Positions 17,506-26,419 of a stretch of 64,000 nt of DNA are shown piece by piece (within the stretch, counting starts at the first letter, position 1; every line of letters starts with the position of its first letter). The position numbers were made by a program, and so were the translations under genes. The DNA lies in the NCBI RefSeq assembly GCF_014192395.1, contig NZ_JACHXW010000020.1:62001-126000 (forward strand), written 5' to 3'. The notes under the pieces are model-generated. The model did not search any database. It saw only the letters and a list, made by a program, of their open reading frames with translations, and had not been told where the DNA came from. This stretch comes from Paenibacillus endophyticus. GTDB lineage: Bacteria; Bacillota; Bacilli; Paenibacillales; Paenibacillaceae.

Positions 17506-17524
17506 GATAACGATTCTCGTTTTC
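17506..17524 (-). promoter_or_regulatory. Fur box upstream of the permease operon
   Basis: Minus-strand GAAAACGAGAATCGTTATC matches the 19-bp Fur consensus GATAATGATAATCATTATC at 15 positions. It lies about 60-80 bases before the permease start at 17445 and TTGAAA overlaps its upstream side as a possible -35. Confidence 0.8.
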
Positions 17525-17670
17525 AATATAGCAGATTTAATCTGTTTTTTCAATCCAATTATTGCACCCTATCAAGACGAAACGGTGCCGCCCCTCTCCA
17601 TAAGCAGCACCTTGTCTCGTCAATGCACGATACCTTCTTCTACTTATCTGCCGTACGAATTCAGATTTCT

Positions 17671-19437
17671 TTATTGCCCGTAGATGTTGCTGCCTCCCGC
17701 AATAAATGCGTCCGACTTCTCTTTCATACCCGCTTCAATCGCTTCCGTTGTCTCCATTCCATTCTGAGCCGCATATTCTCGGATATCCTGAGAGATGCGC
17801 ATGCTGCAAAATTTCGGTCCGCACATGGAGCAGAAATGAGCCGATTTCGCGGCGTCTGCCGGCAGCGTCTCGTCGTGATAGGCCATTGCACGCTCCGGAT
17901 CCAGCGATAAATGAAACTGATCTCGCCAACGGAATTCGAACCGCGCTTTGGACAATGCATCGTCACGCAGCTTTGCCCGCGGATGTCCTTTCGCAAGGTC
18001 CGCAGCGTGCGCCGCGATTTTATACGTAATGACCCCTTCCTTCACATCGTCCTTGTTCGGCAATCCCAAATGCTCTTTCGGCGTTACATAGCAAAGCATA
18101 GCAGTACCGAACCAGCCAATCATTGCAGCCCCGATCGCCGATGTAATATGATCGTAGCCTGGAGCAATGTCTGTGGTCAAGGGACCCAACGTATAGAATG
18201 GAGCCTCACTGCATACCTCGAGCTGTCGATCCATATTTTCCTTGATCAAGTGCATAGGCACATGACCAGGTCCTTCTATCATGACCTGCACGTCATGCTT
18301 CCAGGCAATATGGGTCAGCTCGCCCAATGTGTCAAGCTCAGCGAACTGGGCCGCGTCATTGGCATCCGCAATCGAGCCTGGTCGCAGCCCGTCTCCCAGC
18401 GAGAAGGACACGTCATAGGCTTTCATAATCTCACAAATATCTTCAAAATGCGTATACAGGAAATTTTCCTTATGGTGAGCAAGGCACCAAGCAGCCATGA
18501 TCGATCCGCCTCTGGACACGATTCCCGTCATGCGCTTGGCTGTAAGCGGAATGTAACGGAGCAGTACGCCAGCATGGATCGTAAAGTAATCAACACCCTG
18601 CTCCGCTTGCTCAATCAGCGTGTCACGGAATACTTCCCAGCTCAGCTCCTCGGCTTTCCCATTCACTTTCTCCAATGCTTGATAGATGGGTACTGTGCCC
18701 ACCGGTACCGGGGAGTTCCGAATAATCCACTCCCTTGTGGTATGAATGTTTTGACCTGTGGACAAGTCCATGATCGTATCCGCCCCCCACAGCGTTGCCC
18801 ATGTCATTTTCTCCACTTCCTCCTCAATAGAAGAGGCTACAGCCGAATTCCCGATGTTGGCATTGATCTTTACGTGAAAATGCCGGCCGATAATCATCGG
18901 TTCACTCTCAGGATGATTAAGGTTGGATGGAATAATCGCCCTCCCCGCTGCTACTTCACTGCGAATCACTTCGGGATCCATTCCTTCGCGAATAGCAATA
19001 TACTCCATTTCAGAAGTGACTATGCCTTTGCGAGCGTAATGAAGCTGCGTGACGTTTTCCCCGGCTTTTGCCCGCAGAGGTCTTCTCGACAGTCCGGGAA
19101 ACCTTTCTGCCCCACGCTCCATCACGCGCTTCTCCGAAATAAATCCGTTGTCCTCCGGCTTTATGTTCCGTCCTTCATACGTCTCAACATCGCCGCGTGA
19201 GCAAATCCATTCATTGCGCATTGCCGGCAGTCCCCGCCTTACATCAGCCTCGTAGCTTTCATCCGTATAAGGGCCGCTTGCATCATAGACTCTAACCGGT
19301 TCATTCGGCAGCTCCTCACCGTTTCTTACCGCGCTGTGCGAAAGCGCGATTTCCCTCATCGGAACACGTATGCTTGCCTTCGAGCCCGTAACATAAACTT
19401 TGCGGCTGCCTGGCAGCGATTTCCATTCAATAGCCAT
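17671..19437 (-). CDS. thiC: Phosphomethylpyrimidine synthase (HMP-P synthase)
   Basis: 588 residues, usual length for Bacillus ThiC. It is a radical SAM enzyme turning aminoimidazole ribotide into HMP-phosphate for thiamine synthesis. Recognisable blocks include ALWGADTIMDLSTGQNIH, YFTIHAGVLLRYIP, SRGGSIMAAWCLAHH, EGPGHVPMH and TTDIAPGYDHIT. The C-terminal CSMCGPKFC is the CX2CX4C cluster motif. I chose the ATG at 19437 (MAIEWKSLPG) because GGGAGG lies 9 bases before it; the frame is open further up but that region is leader. Control is by an upstream TPP riboswitch. A palindromic repeat element lies in the leader. Confidence 0.97.
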   Translation of the reverse strand: MAIEWKSLPGSRKVYVTGSKASIRVPMREIALSHSAVRNGEELPNEPVRVYDASGPYTDESYEADVRRGLPAMRNEWICSRGDVETYEGRNIKPEDNGFISEKRVMERGAERFPGLSRRPLRAKAGENVTQLHYARKGIVTSEMEYIAIREGMDPEVIRSEVAAGRAIIPSNLNHPESEPMIIGRHFHVKINANIGNSAVASSIEEEVEKMTWATLWGADTIMDLSTGQNIHTTREWIIRNSPVPVGTVPIYQALEKVNGKAEELSWEVFRDTLIEQAEQGVDYFTIHAGVLLRYIPLTAKRMTGIVSRGGSIMAAWCLAHHKENFLYTHFEDICEIMKAYDVSFSLGDGLRPGSIADANDAAQFAELDTLGELTHIAWKHDVQVMIEGPGHVPMHLIKENMDRQLEVCSEAPFYTLGPLTTDIAPGYDHITSAIGAAMIGWFGTAMLCYVTPKEHLGLPNKDDVKEGVITYKIAAHAADLAKGHPRAKLRDDALSKARFEFRWRDQFHLSLDPERAMAYHDETLPADAAKSAHFCSMCGPKFCSMRISQDIREYAAQNGMETTEAIEAGMKEKSDAFIAGGSNIYGQ

Positions 19438-19609
19438 GAATAATAACCTCCCAAGTGAAATTTCAGGTTCCCCTGGTGGCATATACGAGCAATAAAAGAA
19501 AGCATAAAAATACCGCCGCTGCAAATCGATGCACATGCATCCTACGCTGAAGCGATTCATGCGCATCTGCTTCGCTTCCCCCATCAGAAGCTTCTACAGC
19601 ATATAAGCA

Positions 19610-19638
19610 CAAAAAAACCGCTCCAGCAAAGGAGCGGT
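19610..19638 (-). terminator. Intrinsic terminator in the thiC leader
   Basis: On the minus strand ACCGCTCC-TTTGCT-GGAGCGGT followed by TTTTTT. It lies about 170 bases before the thiC start and about 240 bases after the TPP aptamer, so it could be the riboswitch expression platform, though the distance is larger than usual. Confidence 0.8.
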
Positions 19639-19715
19639 CGAAGTGTGTCGTTAAACGTGTGCGGTCTGTCCGAAATTTCTAGGAGCAGACACGACTCTAC
19701 TAGACTGAGCAAGGT

Positions 19716-19808
19716 GAAACGGCTATCGCCGTACTTTGGCGGCGCGGCGCGTTTCATTCCGAGAAATATAGAGAATGTACAGCCTAAGGATATACTTTCC
19801 TATATTTC
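19716..19808 (-). repeat. Palindromic repeat element, copy A (in thiC leader)
   Basis: Two adjacent imperfect hairpins. First: GAAACGGC...GCGCGTTTC (19716-19755) with internal CGCCG/CGGCG pairing. Second: GAAATATAGAGAA (19763-19775) against TTTCCTATATTTC (19796-19808). The same pair of hairpins in the same order occurs 2.5 times at 42304-42545. It lies between riboswitch and terminator, so it is transcribed as part of the thiC leader. Strand is nominal. Confidence 0.75.
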
Positions 19809-19881
19809 AAAAACAAGCCGACAAATCGGCCCCTTGCCAAGCAGAGCTCTCACGCGCTGTTTCATAAACGCACAATTCCAC

Positions 19882-19968
19882 TTTCCTACGCTGGCATAAC
19901 CCAGATCAGGTTCAAAGGGACCAAAGCAATTCGCTTTATCTCAGCCATGACGGCGCCCCTAGTGGATT
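19882..19968 (-). ncRNA. TPP riboswitch (THI box) of thiC
   Basis: On the minus strand the conserved blocks are present in order: ACTAGGGGCGCC, GGCTGAGA, then CCCTTTGAACCTGATCTGGG and TTATGCCAGCGTAGG. This is the TPP aptamer that represses thiamine genes when TPP is plentiful. It starts within about 5-10 bases of the expected transcription start. Confidence 0.96.
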
Positions 19969-19979
19969 TCCTTGTTTGA

Positions 19980-20008
19980 CTATAACGTTTCGGAGAGAGC
20001 AGTGTCAA
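19980..20008 (-). promoter_or_regulatory. Sigma-A promoter of the thiC leader
   Basis: TTGACA (20008-20003), a 17-bp spacer and TTATAG (19985-19980) on the minus strand, directly ahead of the riboswitch. Confidence 0.8.
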
Positions 20009-20042
20009 CCCTCTATTTTCCAAAAAAATTTGAATTTGGAAG

Positions 20043-21200
20043 CTACAGCCCGCTTTCCTTAAGCAGCTTCACCCAGCGATCCGCCGTATGGCGCCAAGTG
20101 AAGGTCTGCTCCACGCGTTCCCTGCTGCGTCTGCCCATTTTCTGCCGCAGCTGCTTGTCGCGCAGCAGCTCATGGAGCCTCTCTCTTAGTTCACGCTCGA
20201 CATGATGCGGATTAACAAGATATCCGGTATCTCCGTTACGAATAATTTCTTTCATGCCGCCGGCGCGAGTCGCTACAACGGGAACGCCGCAGGACATCGC
20301 CTCCACGTTGACTAAGCCGAATGCCTCTCGTGCACCTGAGGGAACGACAACTACATCAGCGGACAGCATCCAGCCCGCAACCTCGGTGTAAGGGACATAT
20401 GGGACGAACCTTACATGACCGGCGCTTCTGCGGCCCAGCTGCTCAAGTTTGCGTGCATACGCCGTTTTGCGATGGGACCCGTAGAAGGGGCTCCCGACGA
20501 TAACGACAACCAGCTCTGGATGGCTTTTGGCGAGCTGAGGTACGATATTCAACAAGTGATGAACACCTTTAAGGGGAATGAGCCGGCCCATAAAGAGCAC
20601 GACCTTTTTGCCGCTTAGTCCCCGCTTCTCCCGCAAGCTCTCTCGTCTTGCCGCGCCTTCCGCAGAATACTGTGACTGGAAGCGGTTCGTCTCAACGCCA
20701 GGGTATATGACCCGCAATTTTGACGCTACCTCGGGAGCTTTGGATACGACTACACGCCGGAGAAATTCACTGTTGACGATGATCTTATCTGCTGCCTGCA
20801 GACACTTATGGAGCATTGCGGATGAAATATAAGGAGAAGAAATGAACGTAGAGGAATGCAAATAAAGCCAGACGCGCTTGCCTGGGTTCATCTGCTTCAT
20901 TTGGAGTACGAATTGTGGACGGTTTTCGACGTCAATAACATGCGGCGAGAACCTTTTGACCGCACGGCCGACCTCACGGATATATCTCTGCTTGTTGCCG
21001 GCTGCAAAACGCTCGCAAACGACGCCGTTGAAGTGACCTTTCCGCGGCAATCGCTTGCTTAATCTACCAAAGATGCGCGGCTCAGCATAAGGCTTGAGCA
21101 GCGGAGCGAATTTCTCTACCACCCGCTCGACAGAGCTGCTTCCTGAAGATGGAATCGGGAAAGAGCCCGGGGTGACAATTGCCACTTTAATGGGTGCCAT
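20043..21200 (-). CDS. Glycosyltransferase family 4, CotSA-like
   Basis: 385 residues with GT-B architecture. N-terminal part: VAIVTPGSFPIPSSGSSSVERVVEKFAPLL. C-terminal donor domain: VVLFMGRLIPLKGVHHLL, then VVPSGAREAFGLVNVEAMSCGVPVVATRAGGMKEII with the E-x7-E signature (EAFGLVNVE). The overall pattern is close to the spore coat protein CotSA of Bacillus. AGGAGG lies 11 bases ahead of the ATG at 21200. A role in spore coat or surface glycan is plausible but not proven here. Confidence 0.85.
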   Translation of the reverse strand: MAPIKVAIVTPGSFPIPSSGSSSVERVVEKFAPLLKPYAEPRIFGRLSKRLPRKGHFNGVVCERFAAGNKQRYIREVGRAVKRFSPHVIDVENRPQFVLQMKQMNPGKRVWLYLHSSTFISSPYISSAMLHKCLQAADKIIVNSEFLRRVVVSKAPEVASKLRVIYPGVETNRFQSQYSAEGAARRESLREKRGLSGKKVVLFMGRLIPLKGVHHLLNIVPQLAKSHPELVVVIVGSPFYGSHRKTAYARKLEQLGRRSAGHVRFVPYVPYTEVAGWMLSADVVVVPSGAREAFGLVNVEAMSCGVPVVATRAGGMKEIIRNGDTGYLVNPHHVERELRERLHELLRDKQLRQKMGRRSRERVEQTFTWRHTADRWVKLLKESGL

Positions 21201-21283
21201 TTAATCGTATGCCTCCTGCTGATCTGCTATTTTGCAGTATCATACGCATCGATATAAGGCTTTGACACGGCCTGTCGCCAAGG

Positions 21284-22315
21284 CTAAAGCTTGAATTTCA
21301 TTTGGAATAATCCGGCTTTCCGCGCTGCCATGTATATAATAACGACAAGCGGTCCGATGAATACGCCAATGACTCCGACTAGCTTAAATCCGACATACAA
21401 GCTGATAAGCGCTGACAATGATCCAATTCCAACGGAATCACCTAGAATCTTAGGCTCCACGATACGGCGGAACACTGTAATGACCAAAAACAGAATGATC
21501 AGCCCAACGCCTACGTAAAGATTGCCCGTCAGAATTAAATAGCTCCCCCAAGGAACGAGCACCGAGCCTGTGCCAAGAATCGGCATAATATCCACGATGA
21601 TGATGAGCAGTGCGATAGCTAGCGGATATTTGACATTAAGTACGAGCAAGCCGATTAAAGAAATGATGTATGTAAGAGCACTCAATATAAATTGAGAGCG
21701 CAAAAATCCAAATATCGATTTCTTAAGGTTATTCAGCAAAGCGTCGACCTTCTGCTGCGATTTCTCTTCGAACAAAGACAATATCGTCGTCTTCATCGTT
21801 GGCAGGCTGAAGCTCATCATATAGACCGCGACCAAGAAGACAATAAAGAAGATAAACATCCCAGGAATGCTTGATGCGAAAGCAATGACTGTGTTCGATA
21901 AGGTTCCGACCATCTTGGTCAGCGTACTTGTTAGACCCATCAGCCAGTTTTCCAGTGTTTCGATCGCATCCGGCGGGAAGTTCTGGTACAACGATTGCGC
22001 TTGATTCATCAAATCATCAACCATGCCGTTGGCATCCTCGAAATAATTAGGCACCTTTTTGAAAAAGGCGATTAGCTCTGCAACTACTTTGACACCAAGC
22101 AGCGCGATTAGTCCGATGAGAATAATCGTAAACAAGCTGCTAGAAATCGTAGCTGCCAGCAATCGGTTCATTCGAAACCTTTTCATAAAGAGCTGATTAA
22201 GAGGCTCTAGAAATATGGCAACGATAAGCGCGAGCAGGAACGGAGCTCCCACCGTAAAAAACAAATACAGCAGCAGCAATCCTAATCCAATAAATACAAT
22301 TGTCTTGATTGACAA
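21284..22315 (-). CDS. AI-2E family transporter
   Basis: 343 residues, about eight membrane segments. The C-terminal part contains the family hallmark region IALLIIIVDIMPILGTGSVLVPWG, followed by LISLYVGFKLVGVIGVFIGPLVVII. I chose the TTG at 22315 because AAAGGAGG lies 8 bases upstream; the ATG at 22351 has no such site. Family members export small molecules or act as sodium/lithium antiporters; despite the name, most have no link to autoinducer-2. Substrate unknown. Confidence 0.88.
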   Translation of the reverse strand: MSIKTIVFIGLGLLLLYLFFTVGAPFLLALIVAIFLEPLNQLFMKRFRMNRLLAATISSSLFTIILIGLIALLGVKVVAELIAFFKKVPNYFEDANGMVDDLMNQAQSLYQNFPPDAIETLENWLMGLTSTLTKMVGTLSNTVIAFASSIPGMFIFFIVFLVAVYMMSFSLPTMKTTILSLFEEKSQQKVDALLNNLKKSIFGFLRSQFILSALTYIISLIGLLVLNVKYPLAIALLIIIVDIMPILGTGSVLVPWGSYLILTGNLYVGVGLIILFLVITVFRRIVEPKILGDSVGIGSLSALISLYVGFKLVGVIGVFIGPLVVIIYMAARKAGLFQMKFKL

Positions 22316-22388
22316 CAGCTTCTCCTCCTTTCTTAATTCTATATGCTGCAAATTCCGTTGTTAATCCTACCGTTTGTCCCTGCCGATA

Positions 22389-23528
22389 TTAATCGGATAT
22401 TGCAGTTCGCTCATGGAAATTAACATCTTTGTAATACATATCCTTCACAAGCAAATTCGGTCCACAGCATGCAGCCGCCGGACAATGGCAGTTAACGCTC
22501 TGCGCCAAGGAATGGTCCAGCCACTTATCAAATAAATCCTCAAGCTTGGTGTTGTTGATGTTGCCAAATGCTGGCACATCGGAAAAGTCGGTTACGAAAA
22601 CATCGCCTGTAAACAAATTGACATTCAAGCGATTGCGCCCGTCGGGGTCGTTGCGAACGGTGACATTCGGCTCATTCGCCAATCGCCGCAGCAGCTCACG
22701 CTCGGATGAATGGTCGCTGCATTGATAGAAAGGCAAGGTTCCGAACAGCATCCAAACCGATTTATCCCTCGTCTGCAGCAGCTGGTCGATCGCCCCGAGC
22801 ATCTGCTGGCGCGAAAGTACAGGCAAATCCTTAGCGAAGGAGCTTGGGTACATCGGATGCACCTCATGCCTCTGGCAGCCCATTTCGACGATAAGCCTAT
22901 GAATCTCGTCCATTTTGTCAAAGGTTCTATAGTTAATCATGGACTCCGCGGAAACGAGCACGCCCGTGTCGCTAAGACGGCGCGTATTGTCAATCATCCT
23001 CTCATACAGCTTCGTCGCTGTTTCGAGCGAAACCTGATGCCCAGCTTTGGCGAAGCCAATTTGGTGGAAATCCTCAGCAGACGTGTAGTTAAACGAAATA
23101 TGCATAACATCCAAATACGGGGCAAGCTGCTCATATCGGCTGTATGGGAGTGTGACATTGGAATTAATCTGGGAGCGGATGCCTCTGCTGCGAGCATACT
23201 GAAGCAAGGGTACCATGTACTCGCGTACCGTTCGATCGGAGAAAGAAGGCTCCCCGCCTGTAATGCTGATCGTTTCCAGATGCTCCACCTCATCCAGACG
23301 TTCAAGCATTTGCTTCAACGGAAGCTTAGCCGGCTCTGATATTACGAGCGTATCGCCGACTGCACAATGCTCGCATCTCATATTGCATAGATTGGATACC
23401 GTCATTTCGACGCTGGTCAATCGATGTCTTCCATATTGCTGCAGTGAACGAATAGGATCCCAAGGATCATTCGTTGGCGAAAGTATAGATAACGGCTTGC
23501 GTGTTTGTTGCACATCAATCATGGTCAT
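22389..23528 (-). CDS. yfkAB: Radical SAM/CxCxxxxC motif protein YfkAB
   Basis: 379 residues. The radical SAM cluster motif is CNMRCEHC (CX3CX2C) near residue 50, followed by ETISITGGEPS. The C-terminus contains NCHCPAAAC, the CxCxxxxC signature that names the family, plus a further CC. The family is conserved in Bacilli, but its substrate is unknown. The start is ATG at 23528, 9 bases after AGGTG; a TTG at 23540 is possible. It is alone between the permease and the HD-GYP gene. Confidence 0.9.
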   Translation of the reverse strand: MTMIDVQQTRKPLSILSPTNDPWDPIRSLQQYGRHRLTSVEMTVSNLCNMRCEHCAVGDTLVISEPAKLPLKQMLERLDEVEHLETISITGGEPSFSDRTVREYMVPLLQYARSRGIRSQINSNVTLPYSRYEQLAPYLDVMHISFNYTSAEDFHQIGFAKAGHQVSLETATKLYERMIDNTRRLSDTGVLVSAESMINYRTFDKMDEIHRLIVEMGCQRHEVHPMYPSSFAKDLPVLSRQQMLGAIDQLLQTRDKSVWMLFGTLPFYQCSDHSSERELLRRLANEPNVTVRNDPDGRNRLNVNLFTGDVFVTDFSDVPAFGNINNTKLEDLFDKWLDHSLAQSVNCHCPAAACCGPNLLVKDMYYKDVNFHERTAISD

Positions 23529-23612
23529 TTTCTTCAACACCTGACTTATTATCTGGAATGAAACATTCTTTAATTATTGTAATGCCAGCCCGTAAAGGAA
23601 GCAAATAAAACG

Positions 23613-23652
23613 GTAAAAAAGAAGCAAAAAGGAGCCATCTCGGCTCCTAAGC
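23613..23652 (-). terminator. Terminator after the HD-GYP gene
   Basis: Minus-strand GGAGCC-GAGAT-GGCTCC followed by TTTTTGCTTCTTTTTT, 10 bases past the stop at 23663. Confidence 0.88.
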
Positions 23653-23662
23653 TCAAAACCTT

Positions 23663-24781
23663 TTAAATACCCGCAGCTTGCTGTACTTCATTGGAGTCGT
23701 CATTGACGCTAACGATCATCATCGTCAGCTGCTTGGACAAGTCGACCTCATAAGGCAATTTCAGCTCTTCGCCTGCTTCATTATAAAGGATGCGGATAAT
23801 TGGACGATGCGGATAGGAATGATTCAGATCAGCAACAATTCCTGATTCTCCCGTTTGCAGCTTCACCGTGATCCCGATTGGATATATGGCGACCTTGTCT
23901 CGGAACAGCTGAAGCATCCGCTGCTCATACAATGTTCCTGTGCCCGCATACAATCTTTCAATCGCATGATGGGGAAGCATTGGAGCACTGTAGATTCGAT
24001 TGGTAGTCATGGCGTCGTAAGAGTCGACCAAGCCGATCCACTTCGCATAGTCGTGGATCTCGTTGCCTTTGATCCCTCGCGGATAGCCGCTCCCATCAAT
24101 GCGCTCATGATGCTGAAAAGCACAGTGGGCAACAAGCAGCGGCAAGTTGGGCTCATCCTTCAACAGCTCGTAACCGATTCTCGCATGCTGCTTGATCGCA
24201 TTAAATTCCTCGCTAGAGAGCGAGCCCGGCTTCTTCAGCACATCGATGGAAATTTGTGTTTTTCCGATGTCATGAAGCAATGCTCCCATTCCAAGCGTCG
24301 TCAGCTCATCTCGCGAATAACCGTTAGCCATGCCGAGAAGCGTCGTATATACGCACACATTCAATGAATGCTGGAACAAATAATGGTCGACAGAACTCAT
24401 GTCCATCAGCATAATCATCGCATCCTTGTGGCTGGACAAATCATCGATAATCATATTCATCATTTGTTTGAACGGCTGCGCAATATAGGGATATGTGACG
24501 CCTTTCTTGCGTTTCGGACGATCCATCATCTCGCGGAAATTGGTTCGAATCTCTTTAAGCGCGATTTGCATCGTTTCCTCGCTGATCAAGGACGGAGATA
24601 CGATATCCTCCGTCTTGGGATCGGCTATATAAACATATTGTATTCCACACTGCTCTAAGCGGGAAATGAGTCTTTCGGTCAGCTCTATGTTTTCACCGAG
24701 AAGGACTAGACCTTCCTGAGAAAATATTTTTTTGGCCAGCTTCATTCCCGGCCTGCATCTCGTAATTGGCAGCAAACGCAT
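23663..24781 (-). CDS. HD-GYP domain protein, probable cyclic-di-GMP phosphodiesterase
   Basis: 372 residues, no membrane segment. After an N-terminal domain of about 120 residues comes the HD domain: FQHSLNVCVYTTLLG, ALLHDIGKTQI (HD metal pair), HARIGYELL, HHERIDGSGYPRGIKGNEI with the GYP motif, and LVDSYDAMTTNR. All metal-ligand motifs appear intact, so hydrolysis of c-di-GMP is likely. GGAAGG precedes the ATG. A related protein of the same layout is encoded at 28949-30004. Confidence 0.9.
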   Translation of the reverse strand: MRLLPITRCRPGMKLAKKIFSQEGLVLLGENIELTERLISRLEQCGIQYVYIADPKTEDIVSPSLISEETMQIALKEIRTNFREMMDRPKRKKGVTYPYIAQPFKQMMNMIIDDLSSHKDAMIMLMDMSSVDHYLFQHSLNVCVYTTLLGMANGYSRDELTTLGMGALLHDIGKTQISIDVLKKPGSLSSEEFNAIKQHARIGYELLKDEPNLPLLVAHCAFQHHERIDGSGYPRGIKGNEIHDYAKWIGLVDSYDAMTTNRIYSAPMLPHHAIERLYAGTGTLYEQRMLQLFRDKVAIYPIGITVKLQTGESGIVADLNHSYPHRPIIRILYNEAGEELKLPYEVDLSKQLTMMIVSVNDDSNEVQQAAGI

Positions 24782-24929
24782 TTTCTCGATCCTTCCCCAT
24801 AAAAAGATATGCTAACTATTACATCGGAAAAAGCCGTTCGTAATGTTAATGTACGGGAAAATCAAGAAAATCGCAACCATTTTATTCTATATTTTCGACA
24901 TCAATTGTCGATAATACTTCTAATTTCGA

Positions 24930-26378
24930 CTATAACGATCTATTTTCCCACCGCAGACGACGACTTTCGATAATTGCCGACGGATCCTGTAGCTGTGTTG
25001 CAATAACATCTCTTATAAATTCTGGCAAATAGTACTGCTGCTGAACGGCATTAGCCAAAGACTCATAGCCTGCTTTGAAACTGAACATATCAATCGTACC
25101 CAGCCTATACAGCCGCTCATCCTCAAGCGGCTCTCCGTTGACGGAAACGCTGGTCAACCTGGACATCTGCGGCTTCGCGGGGTCATAAGCGATGGTTAAG
25201 CCATCCACTGCAAGTGTCCCGAGTACTTCTCCGCGAAAGCCGTAACCTTTAATCGGCTTGTGAATGAATTCCGGCAGCAGCGCTTGCTCAAGCGCTATGC
25301 GTATCTCCATGCCTGCAATCGTCATCAGGCACGGATTAATCGGTGAAGGACAGAGGGCGTGCAGCTCGCCTGCTGTCACGTCCCCCTGTGCGAGGCCGCC
25401 AAGCAGCTGCCCCGTGTTGACCATGCCGATTTCGGCATCGGTCCAGCGGCGCAGGCCAGCGGCCAGCAGGTTGCCGAGCGGCGATTCTCGCTCGGCTCTG
25501 GCGGGAAGCGGCGATTCCAGCCGGGCAATGACCCGGCTCAGTCGCTGCTGTCCCGCCTTCAGATAGCTGCCGATAATCGCGGCAGCTTCCGGATGCTCCG
25601 CCAAGGCGGCCGTAGGCACGACTGCTGCGCGGAATACGGGCCGCGTCGAAATCGGATCGATTCCGATTTCGACGCGGCCGAGATACTCTCCGAATTTCCC
25701 GGCTGCGCATATCGTCGTTCCTTCAATAAAGAGCGGCTCTTCCAATAAATGATGTGTATGCGCCCCTAGAATAAGATCGATGCCATCTATCTTCTCCGCT
25801 AGCAGCTTATCTACATTTATCCCTAAATGCGACATGACTACAACAACGTCAACATGCTCTCTCAGCTTGCTAACCTGCTCCTGTACAGCCTTGAATGGAT
25901 CTGTTACCTGCCAGCCGAGCAAAGAATAAAACTCCGTATAAGACGCGGTCGCACCTATCAATCCAATACGCAGTCCATTTTTATGGACAATGGTACTCGG
26001 AAGCAGCCATTCCGGTAGTTCTCCGGTTTGCGAGTCCAGCATATTGGCGCATACAATCGAGAATTTCGCCCGATCACGATAGGCATCGCTTATGATCTGA
26101 GAGGAGTATGTAAGCCCCTCATTGTTGCCAAGCGTAATGACCTCATAACCCGCATGATTCAATAATTCTACATTTACGGCTCCGTCGCTGCCTTCGGTCT
26201 CCACTCGCATCCGATCCATATGATCGCCGCAGTCTACAGCCAGCACATGATCGCTGCCGTATGATCGACGCTCCTCCGCGATTAACGTTGCGATTCGGGC
26301 GGCATGCTCCAAGCGGCTATGAATATCATTACTGTGCAGAAGCACCACTCTTGTATGAAAGCTGTCCGTCAAATTCAT
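24930..26378 (-). CDS. yunD: Bifunctional metallophosphatase/5'-nucleotidase, YunD-like
   Basis: 482 residues. Metallophosphatase signatures: LLHSNDIHSRL, AVDCGDHMD, TLGNNEGL, VVVMSHLG and GAHTHHLLE. The C-terminal half is the 5'-nucleotidase domain (SPLGNLLAAGLRRWTDAEIGMVNTGQLLGG). There is no signal peptide, so the enzyme appears cytoplasmic, as in YunD; nucleotide or UDP-sugar hydrolysis is inferred from the family. AAGGAGG lies 5 bases before the ATG. The related yunC homologue is at 41280-41585, not adjacent as it is in B. subtilis. Confidence 0.88.
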   Translation of the reverse strand: MNLTDSFHTRVVLLHSNDIHSRLEHAARIATLIAEERRSYGSDHVLAVDCGDHMDRMRVETEGSDGAVNVELLNHAGYEVITLGNNEGLTYSSQIISDAYRDRAKFSIVCANMLDSQTGELPEWLLPSTIVHKNGLRIGLIGATASYTEFYSLLGWQVTDPFKAVQEQVSKLREHVDVVVVMSHLGINVDKLLAEKIDGIDLILGAHTHHLLEEPLFIEGTTICAAGKFGEYLGRVEIGIDPISTRPVFRAAVVPTAALAEHPEAAAIIGSYLKAGQQRLSRVIARLESPLPARAERESPLGNLLAAGLRRWTDAEIGMVNTGQLLGGLAQGDVTAGELHALCPSPINPCLMTIAGMEIRIALEQALLPEFIHKPIKGYGFRGEVLGTLAVDGLTIAYDPAKPQMSRLTSVSVNGEPLEDERLYRLGTIDMFSFKAGYESLANAVQQQYYLPEFIRDVIATQLQDPSAIIESRRLRWENRSL

Positions 26379-26419
26379 GCACGCCTCCTTATTCCATCAT
26401 GCCAGCGCAGCAAGCCACT

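Noticed and set aside
17911..19200. A 429-codon plus-strand frame opposite thiC
   Set aside because: The minus strand encodes unmistakable ThiC with its CX2CX4C motif; the antisense frame has no recognisable features.
23855..24658. Plus-strand frames of 170 and 96 codons opposite the HD-GYP gene
   Set aside because: They are shadows of the minus-strand gene, which carries all HD-GYP motifs.
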